Assembly: GCF_000003815.2 (NCBI RefSeq)
Contig: NC_049984.1
Span: forward strand, 5,543,258-5,607,257
Length of the DNA: 64,000 nucleotides
DNA from: Branchiostoma floridae
Lineage: Eukaryota > Chordata > Leptocardii > Amphioxiformes > Branchiostomatidae
Direction of reading: 5' to 3'
The position numbers were made by a program, and so were the translations under genes. A model generated the notes under the pieces. That model did not search any database. It was not told where the DNA came from and saw only the letters and a program-made list of their open reading frames with translations. Below are positions 22,893-34,800 of this stretch, in pieces (the stretch's first letter is position 1; every line of letters begins with the position of its first letter).

Positions 22893-25800
22893 CTATGTGC
22901 CAAATCTCTTCTGACTGAGCGTAGGCGGCAGCTTGTCGGTGACAGCCTTGATTGGTCGTTCCACGGCCACGAGTTCCGCCCCGTCCTCCAGGAAACTCAG
23001 GTGGAGAAGTGCCTACAGGAGGAAAGGTCATAGGTTATAGATCATAGGTTATACAAGAGAGTAACTTGTTTAACCTTATATCCACTGAAATAGCAATGCT
23101 CCTCTTGATCATTAGCTTTCACGTTTTAGTGGTTAATAATGTGTGTGAAAACAAGCAGAGTTTTTATGCACAACAAGACACAATTCAACCACTGGCTGCC
23201 AGAAACTTGTTTCAACAAGAAACCATTTTGATTGATTGATAACTTCAAGGCATTGAATATAGACGAGAATTAAGTTATAGCTCTGATTCATTTAAGTCTT
23301 TGTAACATTTTTATATAAAATCTTAGTCTATGTTAAATACATACATGACACACACTGTGTAAGAAAATACTGGACAATGGGTTTTGATTTGGAACAACAC
23401 AAGCCAGAGATTTAATAAATCTATTCTAGTAAAACCTCTTCCCAACTGAAGAAGTCTTTTTGGCACTAAATTTTGATTGGTTTCAGGGTTAGTCAGCAGG
23501 GAGAGGGTACTGGAACAACTGTAAACATAGTAGAAACATAGGTGCTAAATCAAAGAGAAAAATGGGCTCTTTTGTGCAACTTAAATGCCCATCGAACAAA
23601 AAAAACAAAGTTTTTAGAAGTACTCATAAGGCCTATACATGTTGGGTAGATTGCCCAACTTGCAAGAGAGAAAAAATATTTTCAACATTGTAAAGAAGCA
23701 AGCATGTCAAATATCAACAAAGAACTGTCCTATACAAATTTGATGCCAAATGGCTACTTCAGCAGGGAGAAAGTTACGATGGGAGAGCAGCGATGACTTA
23801 CCCGATATCCCCGACAGACAGCGAAGGCGTGTCTGGTCTCCTCCCTCACTGCTGGGTCCAGCTTCATCAGCTTCTCCCTGCTGTAGAAAGTACTCCCCAG
23901 CTTGGGCAGCTTCTGTTCAACACAGGACAAACAAAATACAGATATTTCACCTACTATTGGAAACATTGGAAAAATCATGCTGAGTGACTGATACAAATTC
24001 TGAATCTCTGCATTGGATGGAAAGGAGGTAAAATCATAAGCATTCCAAATGACAACTGGTAGTATCTAGAAAAAACACTTTTGGAAAAACGTCTTACCTA
24101 AGGATACTTATCATTTGAATATAAAATGTATATTGAATGTTTTTTCATGTTAAACCTAGCAGCCTTTTGTTTGAAATATACAAGTACATACCAGACAAAA
24201 GAAGTCACATTTACATGTATGCACATCTTTTTTCTTCTTCTTTTTTTACATCTATTTATTTGTCTAGATCAATAAGAAAGAAAGAATTGCCATGTATGCA
24301 TGTTGTTTGATTTCTTTGTCATATATTACTGTCGTTGCTTAAGCAAAAAACCAAACTTACTTTGCTCTTATCTATTACACAAAACATTCGCTGGTCCTGT
24401 AGAAGGATTTGTGTTGGGTTGGCGGGATTGTACGCGGCCTGTGTCACGACCTCCGACCTCTTCAGCCACTCCTGGTGCAGCCCCTGTCGCTGAACGTTCC
24501 GGCTCCAGTCGGTGTACCGGCTCTCCGAAACATCAAACTCGAAAAACTGAACAGGAGTTAAAGTAGCAGTAATATGTTACCTGGATTGTTAGGTATCTAC
24601 TTTCTCTAAATATTGATAGAAAGTCTCACAAAATCTTCTAATCATAAAATAGGATTCGTAACATAAGAAATACGTATCTCAATAAAGCCTAGATAACTAG
24701 TTAATCATCCACTAGTTGTGAGAGGACAAGTCTGACATTTGCGGTGACAACATCTTCAATGGGTCTACTGCACAAGCCGGGAAGAATTAAACTTTGGATT
24801 TACAAGTTGAAAGAGATGTCGAGAGTGCCAACTCCGCCGGGAGATTATCCCACTCTCTCGCTTACACACATACACATTCACATAAACACACACTCTCACA
24901 TATACACACACTAAAACAAATACACACACACAAATACACACTCAAACATACACTCACACAAATACACACTCACACAAATACACACTCACACAAATACACA
25001 CTCTCACAAATACACACTCATGCAAATACACACTCTCACAAATACACACTCTCACAAACACACACTCATACAAATACACACTCACACAAATACACACACA
25101 AACATATAACAGCAAAACTACGAAAACCTCACCCTCCTTTTTCAGCACTGGAATCCAGTGCTGAAGATGGCTTCTGCACTGGATTTCCAGTGCTGAATGT
25201 TCGTCAGCACTGGTTTACTGGTTTTTCATACAGGAGTCCTGTATGAGAACTACTCACCTGTTGTGAGGAGTGGACCACCATGAGCCATGGCTCTGTGGGG
25301 TGAAAGGTCATGGCAGACACAGGGCTGGGGTGTTTAGGCAGGCTGCACTGATGCTGGGGAGGGAAAAAGGGAGAAAAAAATTTAAAAAAACATTTAGTTT
25401 TCATAATTTTTACAACAAGATACAAGTGTGTCGAGGCTACTAAAAATTTTGGAGAGCCTCTCCAAAGTAAGAAAAAAAATAAATAAATAAAAGTTGACAA
25501 CATTTCATTTTCAGCCTTTTTTTAAACATAGAAATTAGCAAAATGAAAGTCTGTTCAGACAACTGAAAATTTGTGCAAGCCCCCTCATGATCAAACAAAT
25601 TCACAAATACGTAAAGTACAAAATTCAAGCAGCCTATGTCATGTTTACACATGCATTGCAATTAAAAATACATGTAACAGTATACAAGGTGTCTTGTAGG
25701 ACCAATAATCAGTGTAGTTGACTATGTCAAGACTACGAAACTACAAATTGTTTTGCTTTGACTTACTTTTCTTGCCTTGATGTTGTAAACATGAACAGAA

Positions 25801-28800
25801 CAGTCGAGATGAGCTGCTGCTATCCACTGGGAGTCACTACTCACAGCCAGGGCACTGATGGTCGTGGGATGGGCACTGCCTACAGTTGCAGTACACAACA
25901 GACATTTCAAATTGAAATAAAGTCTGCAAAACGAACATGTACAATAAAATGAACAATGCCAAGTACCTCACCTCACCTCATTGGTCCAAGTACAAAGTAA
26001 GGTAAAACATGCAACACAACAAGAATCATAAAAGTCCTCATCATTCATCCATTCTTGGGTTATCATGTTTCATACTATCCAACAAAAATGCCCCTGCAGT
26101 TCCAACAAAAACTGGTAGAAGGCCAAACCTGTGTCACATCTACCACCCATCAAAAATCAAGGGATGTCTAGCTACATAAGATACAAAAACTGTTGCACTG
26201 CAGTACCAAGGAAATCTGACAGGGAGCCCATAATAAGCTAACCACTACTAAATTTGATGACAATCCACCGCAGCTTCTTTGCTATATGCAGTCACAAACA
26301 AAAAACACTACCAAAGACACAACCTTCTAAACAAAGGTGATAAGTTTGACTTACCTTTTGGAGGTAGAAAAGTGTGCACAAGAACAGGGTGAACAGCATC
26401 AACATGGAGCAACTGTACAGCGCCCTGATTGGTCGCTATAACCAGTCCAGAGGCATCATGGGTAAAGACCATGTGATGAGCAGGTTGGAGGTCAATGGGA
26501 AGACATCTCACCTGGAATATAAGCACAGAAAAATTCTACTGATTTCTCCATTGTAAACAGAAAATTTGAGGGAAATGTGATATACTGGTTTGGCTGTTCA
26601 ACATGCACAGCCAGGGCTGCCCAACTAGCCTGTGGCTATCATGATCACAAAGGGCTTGCCCTGCTGACAGAGACAACAAGTAATTAAGGTTTTCACATAA
26701 AAAAAGAGACCATCTATTAAAAAATCATCAAGAACATTTTGAATCAAAAGACATGTATATGTCAGGGTGGAGATAGCAATCTGGCAATCTGGTCATCAAG
26801 TTTCAGACCTCCATATTACATGAAATGTCCACGTTATGTAGGTGCATCAAAGAGAAATAATTTCATTTCAAATACACCTACAAACACATTTCCAAAATGT
26901 AACTTTAAAATTCTGAATTTCTTTACAAAATAAAATTTCCTGAAAAGATTTGTGATACATACCCTCTGTAGGACTTTCACCCCCTCCTCTTTAGGTAAAT
27001 GGAACAGTCGGACATGTTGGACGTCGCCGTACGCAACCCAGGTGCCACACCCGGAGACAGCACTGCACACAATCTGCTTCATGTTCTGATAACGAGATAT
27101 TAATTACGATCATTGATAAGCTGCTGAAAATAATTAGGTGTTGATGGCAGAGTCTAAAGATTTTATCTCTTTCTATGGAATAATGTAAGGACCACCGCAA
27201 CGGCCTAGTGGGTAAATCTCTTGCCTTGCATGCGGTGGGTCACAGGTTTTCTGCGCCATGCTTAAGACTCTTTTAAAAATGGCAATACTTCTGTCTCTGT
27301 TTATCATTTATGAGTCAGAATGAAAATGGTAGCTCACCACACACCACTACCAGTGGACTAGCCTCCTGATGTATTACTATCACATCCGTGTAGCCCATGA
27401 GCTATGGGGACTGGGGACATGGACGCCGCCCTAAATACACCATGCGCTGTGGGAAGGACCCAACTTTCTGACCTACAACCACAACCAACCATTGTTTTGC
27501 TAATAAAAACAACAACCTCTTGAACATCTACCTTTGTCTTCAGATCCAACAGTGACACTGGCTGCTGGGTAATGGGCAGCCTTCCATCAGGTACACCTGT
27601 AAAATAGACACAAGATTTCTTTTTTCCAAAACATTTTGCATCATCTTTTACAAAATAAAAACTGTCTCTGCTGACACCACTGAGTCTAATCTATACGTGT
27701 TAAGCAGTCTTTTAAACTCACAATATTTCTAATGGATTCAAAGCCTAAAAAGATGACATGGCAACATTTTGAGCCTTAAATTACAAAGATAAAATAATAA
27801 AAGAAGACAAAGAATGTAAGATAAAGACAGGCAGTGACATAAACAGAGAGATGGAGACAGAGACAGAAGGGGAGATCCGAGAGAGAGAGGAGATAGAAGA
27901 GAGGAGAGGGATAGAGACAGAAATAGTCAAAGTGAGAGACAGAGAGAGACTGGCAGAAAGAGGGAGACAGGGAGAGATGCAAATAGAGACAAAGGGAGAG
28001 AATGACCTGACACTGCTGTACATAGTGTTTCCTATAAGTTGCCACAGCTCCAGTCTACACAGAGAAAGAGAGGAAGAAAGAGAGAGATGGAGAGAGAGAG
28101 AGAGATGGAGGGAGAGAGAGAGAGGGGGGGAGAAAGAGAGAGAAAGAGAGAGAGAAAGAGACAGAGAGAGAGATACTGACCTGGCACTGCTGTAGTGTTT
28201 CCTAGTTGCCACAGTTCCAGCCTAGTCTGGTACTGGAACAGTAACCTCCGTGCTGTCTGGGCAACGTGTACCAGTTTTCTCTGTACAGCACAAACAAATG
28301 TAAAACACTGAAGAGTTCAATGTCACCTTCACAGAGAAATATTTAGTATATCAAACCAAGAGTATTCCCCTACAAATATCAATGCCTTTAGCTACTGTTT
28401 ATTATTTAATCTGGTCATAAGATGAGCTTACATTTCCACGAGTCACAAAAACTGTATAACAGGGAGGCCATAGAAACGTACTAGTACTTGTAATACAATG
28501 TCATTTCCTCCAACATTGGAACATGTTCGAAGATGCTCGTGACATTTGTGCATGTATCCTAAAAATATTGCTGTTTTGTGACAAAAAGGACTGATGGACC
28601 ATATATTTGCCTGCAATCTGAGCAAGGTTGTTGTACTGCAAACTTGAGAAGACTAAGTACTTACTACACAAGCATCTATGGCGTTTCACAAGACATGTTT
28701 AGCACCACACTTTCGGGGTAAGACGAGAAACACATTGCCTTCTTATCTACAGCAACGAAGTTTGTTACTTTGTTGTGATCAGCTTGTGTAACCACCAAAA

Positions 28801-31800
28801 AGTCATTTGGGCGAACCTGTTTTCAACATCCCGGTGACGAGAGTGTTATACATTCAAGTTTTAATACTGGCATGAGTCCAAGGTTGTTTGACATTTTTCT
28901 ATTCCATTTACACACTGGACAGATGTTTTTGTAGGCTATTTTTAAGTTCATTGTAAAGTTTCATTAACTATTCTGTCCTTTAATGGCTTAAGATACCGTT
29001 AACTTTTTAAATATTTGCAGTGATTTTATATACATGTTTGTGGTTTTGGTGTTGCCCTGTCAGTGTAAACATCATCATGCCAACAAACAGAAGTCCCATA
29101 TTCCACTGTTACTGCTGTTGTTTAAACTGCAAACTCTAAGATACCCCAAGCTCTTCATTTTCACAATACCGGGTGATACAAGTGTCGTGAAATTAAGCAA
29201 ATTTACAGTACCAAGATATGCTTTGCATCAAATGAATGGCTCTTGACACTAAAAATTGCTGGTAGATTTTTAATTCACGACAACAACACTCCTTTCATGT
29301 TGCTGACTTGACCTATACCTAATGTCACACCTATATCAAATTTTTCATTCTCCCTTAATAAAAAAAGGTGCTAGGTAAATTTACCCTCTCCTTCTGACAT
29401 GTACCATTCATCCAAATTCTACCACTTGTGGCCTTGCTATACCCTATTTATAGCGGGCAAAAAATCTGCAGTCATATGTAGGTCAAGGGTAGCAGCATAT
29501 TCCTGATGATACAGACGCGGTTCAGTGATGATCTCTAATTGGTAGAACGGCTATTATCACGGAATGAAGGACATTGGGGCTAGTAATCTCTCTCTAATGA
29601 CTGGGGGTTTGATAAAGTTGCTGAGGGAATGATGATCTATACAGGGCTCCAAAGTCATGGGAATAGCCCATACAAATTTAATTTGTTGGTTCTCTGATTT
29701 TTAAAGAAAATCTTCACAAATATGCTTAACTGGAAAAACATCATGAAAACAAAGCCAGAGAACCAGGTTTATGCCTTGGTACACTCAATTTTAAGGAGTC
29801 AGAATACAGTTGCATTCAAGTTTTCCTCCCTGCCCTATGCTTTTATGATAACCGCTTGCTACATTTTTATTTTTAAAATCTGAGAACCAAGGAAATCACT
29901 TGGCATGGCTTTACAGATGCACCAGAGCACCTGACCAAATATCTAGATGTACAGATAACATTATCAGCAAAATGAGAAGAGAGAACAAAGTACGCTTTAA
30001 AGTTTAAGTTTTCCAGGCAGAATTTAAAAAAACAGACAGAGTTTAATGCACTTCTTGTCGGCATACACAGTGACAACACAGCTTTGACCTAAGAAAAAAA
30101 CGGAATTCTGACTTCTTTTTCAAAACTTTATAGTAATACAATGAAATACCTAAATGCAAGCAAAATGAGATAGAAGAAAGTACATATGTCCAAAGTTCCA
30201 GGCAGAATTTGGAACTAAGAACAAGGCTCTCAATGTTGGCGTGCATGGTGAGAACACAGCTTTGACTTTCAAAAATTGCGATAAGCTTAGATTCTTTAGC
30301 TATGTGTAATTTTGACATATGATTTATGATGTTAATGTTACCTGGGCCTCCTTGAAAATCAGCAAATAAATAAAAAATACATGTAACTAACTTCAAAGGA
30401 TTTATCATTTTTCTGACAATTAAAGTCAGGAACATTGTGTAAAAATCTAATAGTATACATTACCTTAGTACTTTTATGAAAGTAGGCCTATCTATAGCAT
30501 AAGCATATCTACATTTTGTACAATGTAGATGCACCAGCGCACCCACAGTCAAAAATTGGGTGCCTAGCTCCAAATTTTGGTACACAAAGTGTATCTGTAT
30601 CATTATCTGTATAGCCGGTATAACCGCCCATCTCTAACCGCCCTTCGGCGTAACACACCAGCTAAGTGTACATGCACACAGTACACATTTCCAGCCCTGC
30701 TTCGGCTAGCTGAACCTACAAAACTAGGCCAGGGGCACCCATAATTGGTTTTTACCTGACAACCAGACACAGCTGTTGCGCACACGAAAGGGTTGCGATA
30801 ACAAAGTCAATTCCTATTATCAGACTTCCTAATAAAGTAGCTTATCTTGGCATTGTGCACGTTATCGCACCACCCATGGATTGATTCCGTATTCAGAGTT
30901 ATGGGATAGGCAGGAAATGACTCCTCAAAATGGGATTTGGAAAAAGAGAGAGAGATATCGTCATATCATGTCGGTGGATTTTGTGGGAACAGAACATATC
31001 TGTCATGTCTGTCATTCAGATCATTATTTTCTATGGAACTTATCTCTCAAGCGCTTCCACAAGAGCTACAAACTTTATCTGAAGGCAAGGAAGATTGAAG
31101 TGGACTTACATTGTATGTCCTAACTGCTAGCAAAGAAAAAGTTACGAACAGGCAATCACGTCTTGAAACATTTGTGTGTAACATTACCTCATAAAGGAAA
31201 GTTTCCAATTTCTGACTTGAAGATCTGAGAATATGTCAAGTGGCTCAGATCCAAGAACAATGGACAAAAAATGTTGGAATTCAAGTTTTGAAAAATAATC
31301 ATGATTTTCCCTGTGAAAAGAGCCTATTTCTCCTCCCTATTTCTCCTCTGAAATAGTAAGATAGTATAAACCTACAAACTGCAAGAAACATTTCCGTAAC
31401 TTCTCTTGTAACTCTTTCATCTCTTATTTCAGTATCATTCCTACTCTTGTTTCTTCTTTGGTGTCTAGGACTTCTGTAGGTTCCTCCCTCAGCCAATAAT
31501 GACATGAAAAGGTTAACTTTGTATCCGTCATACCTATTAGTATAACACCTTCAATGCCAAATACCATCCAGTTGGTTTCAATTTTGGGATCACCCAGTTT
31601 CCACCATCGTTAAAGCAATTTGGATGTCTCACCACGACCTTGTAACTGTCTGTGTGTGACTATGATCGACCTCTACATCTATCTGTTCCGCGAGCTTGAG
31701 GCAGCTGGTGTTCCCCTTTGCTGCATTCCTATTGGGTCTTTCTAGCAGGACAATGTGTCATCATTATTACTGGGCTGCCAAACTGTATACAGTAGGGCTG

Positions 31801-34800
31801 AAAAGTGGGTCAACTATCATTAGTGGAGTCTTTGAGCGGTGAACTTTGAAAAATTTGTTTTTAATACCTTCACGACAAAATTGGTCTTTTTAGCAGGAGC
31901 GAATTTCATCATTAGTGGGCTGCCACACAGTAAACAGTGGGTTGAAAAGTATGTCAACTGTCATTAGTATTGTCCTTGACCAAATCGTATGGTAAATTTT
32001 CAGTGGTTTTGCCTTCATGGTGACCTTGCACTGAAAAAATAATGACACAAACCCATTTTATCGTCTGCTTTTTGTACCTCAGTGGGACCGCGTGGCACGA
32101 TCGGCAGCGCGTTGGTCTCAGGCCCAAGAGGTTCCGGGTTCGAATCCGCTTGCCGTGTCACCGATCTTGTGCCCTTGGGAAAGGCACTTTACACGACTTC
32201 CCTCACTTAACTCAGGTATGAATGAGTACCTAGCTGCGGCTAGAGGCAGTGACAGGCCTTTATGGTGGTGACAGGCCATAGGGGCATGTTCGGGCATGAC
32301 ACACCCGCCATGACGCTTGAGTCAGGGGTAGCAGGAACCCCTTGCATCCTTGGTCGGAAGTCCTCCTAGGAGACGGAAACTCCAAACAACAAACCTGCAT
32401 CTGCTGGGGCCGTCTTGCATTGCATACCAGGGCTCGAAATTCATTTTTGGGATTAGGTGCACTGGTGCACCCAGCTTAAGAAATTGGGTGCACCAAAAAT
32501 TTTTTGGGTGCACCACTTAAATTGCACCACTTAAAAAAGTAATAACCTAGTAATAAAACTTAGTTACAAGCTATCAAATTCTTAAACAAGTACCATGATA
32601 GACATTTTTATTATCTTTCTAACACTTAGATGTCAAGATTATGATATATTACAAGTATACTTTGATATCTTTACATACACAACCTAAGAAAATAATTGGG
32701 TGCACAGTTCCAATTTTGGATGCACCTGGGTGCACATGCACCCAGTATTTCGAGCCCTGCATACAGTTGCCCCCGTAGGACTGGTGCGCCAGTGGACGAG
32801 AGGGTGGAGAAGGACGTCCTTCACCTTAAAAACCCAAGTGCAGGCCAGGTAGACGGGTCACCTTAAACCCGTCTGCCTACCATTGTCTTCCGAGACAGAC
32901 GGATGCCAACAAATTTGTACCTCAGTATTGCTTCAGCCAAGAACTTGAAAAACCTGCCAAAACCAAGCCTCCACCAGGCCTTCCTACAGTGGTATGGGGA
33001 TTGTAGAATTCTGCCAAAAAAATGGGACATTGGCCAGGATAGTCCACGCTAAGGTTAGCATTCCCCCTCCAGAGCTGCGCGGCCAGCCAACTCCTCTGGT
33101 AGCAAAGCTCCCCAGGCAAATTAGTCGGTCCACCAGTGTTCTAGCCAGCCTGTTTTTCCATCCCCTGGATTTTGAATGGAAATCTTGTCGGAGGTGCAGT
33201 GATCCTAGGGGGCGGGGGTATATACTTTCTGGGAAAATTTTGAAATCTAGACCCCTCATGAAATGCTAATTCCTTTATTTTGCAGGGCAAGTTTTGCTGG
33301 TAGACTCAGCTTTGTTCAAATAGAATCTTTTATTACTCTATAAATCTACATGCCGATTTTTGTCCATCACAGAGGACGGAATGGGCAAAATTTTTGTCCG
33401 TCCCCAGCAGCCAAATTCCCTCAAAGGACAGAAGGACAGATGCTGGCTAGAACCCTGCGGTCCACCAAATAACGATAACAATGCCAACATAGCGCCCGTA
33501 CCTGTGGGAATGGTAGGATGTTCCTGCTTTGTTTCCCCAGCTTTCCGACAGGCATGGCCACCAGAGTCATATCCACTCCTGAAGACATAAGGAGCAAAGA
33601 AACAATGTTACGAGACATTACTAGTATTTAATTTGTTTCTATTTCAATATCAAGATTCACAAAATGAGACCTGAGGTCCGTAAATAGTTTAATCAGGTTG
33701 GTAGATCAATCAAACAAAGTCTTCTTCGTTTCACAACCTTCTTTTAATTCTTCAGTAGACGTTTCGGCGACAATCTGTCTTCTACATCAGTACAGAATGA
33801 AACAAAACATTATCTGTTCGATGTGAACTTGACAGAGACAGTGCAATCCGAACTTGACCTATTGTATTGTAACGTAATTACTTGACATGGAATGTTCTCG
33901 AACGTGATACGTTAATCATCCTTGCCACTTTGTGACGTAGTGGCAAGGATGCGCTCCCAAACAGTTTATACCCCCCTTTGTTTCATGAGATCTGAGGTGT
34001 TTTTCAAACATGACTAGAAAATCCTTTGCAAGACAACACCTATCGAGCACAGTTGTAAATCAGATCTTCCACCTTCAAAAAAGGTTGTACCACATTAGTG
34101 TAACCATCCACTTCTACACTGTACATCACTTTCTTGATACATTAAAGATTGCCTTAAATTGTTATTACAAAAGGTACTGAAACCAACCATTAGCGCTACC
34201 TGATAATAACATGATAATTATTATTTATCTAGTCATGCTAGCCTCTCCTGCTTTGTAAGCAGACTTTTAAGATTTATCTTGTATGTCTGTGTCTTTTTCT
34301 GTCTATTTTTTTCCATGTCGCTGTCCTTTTTGTAGCTTCAACAATACTTCTATATTACTTCTCATTAGTTTTAAACTGGCTGTCCAAAGTTATCCTTCAA
34401 GGAACAGTGAATGGAGCCAGGAAAAGGGGGAGGCAGAAGAAAAAATGGGCTGACGATATCAACATGGAATGGACAGGAAAGAGCATTGCAGCATCTCTCT
34501 TGCTGACGCAGGAGCGAATGGGATGGAGAAAACTGATTCAGAGCACCACCATGCAGTGCCGCCACGACCCGGGAATACTGGGCTAAGGGACCAAAGTACA
34601 AGTTTCAAGGTACAAGGTACGATGCGTGTGAAGAGCCTTGTCTTGAACTTGAAGTTGTGCTGCCTTTTCCCTTTAACCATGACAGTTTTGGCTGCCAGAC
34701 AGTCTGGGCATGCCGGCATCCACAACACAATAAATCAGACGGTGGTTTAACAGTGCAGTGCCTTAAAAAGCATGTTCTGGGCACACAGACAAAGCAGGTT

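Larger units (their letters stand above)
28281..33501. other. long UTP4 intron between exons 12 and 13
   Basis: Over 5 kb without a recognised exon. 28,300-30,500 and 30,600-31,700 appear unique. A loose tandem duplication with GCAGGA, TCATCATTA, GGGCTGCCA and GTCAACT words spans 31,740-31,975. The SINE at 32,088-32,905 with its nested insertion is listed separately. A short GGTGCAC-type remnant lies near 30,525-30,600. Confidence 0.6.

Noticed and set aside
24794-25246. 150-residue His/Thr-rich open frame
   Set aside because: Generated by the CACACAAATA minisatellite in a UTP4 intron.
27781-28212. Ser/Leu-rich 143-residue open frame on the minus strand
   Set aside because: Produced by GA/TC simple repeats; it overlaps a real UTP4 exon in a different frame.
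32093-32165. tRNA gene on the plus strand
   Set aside because: A and B boxes are present but a 7-bp acceptor stem does not form and a SINE body follows directly. It is a tRNA-derived SINE head.
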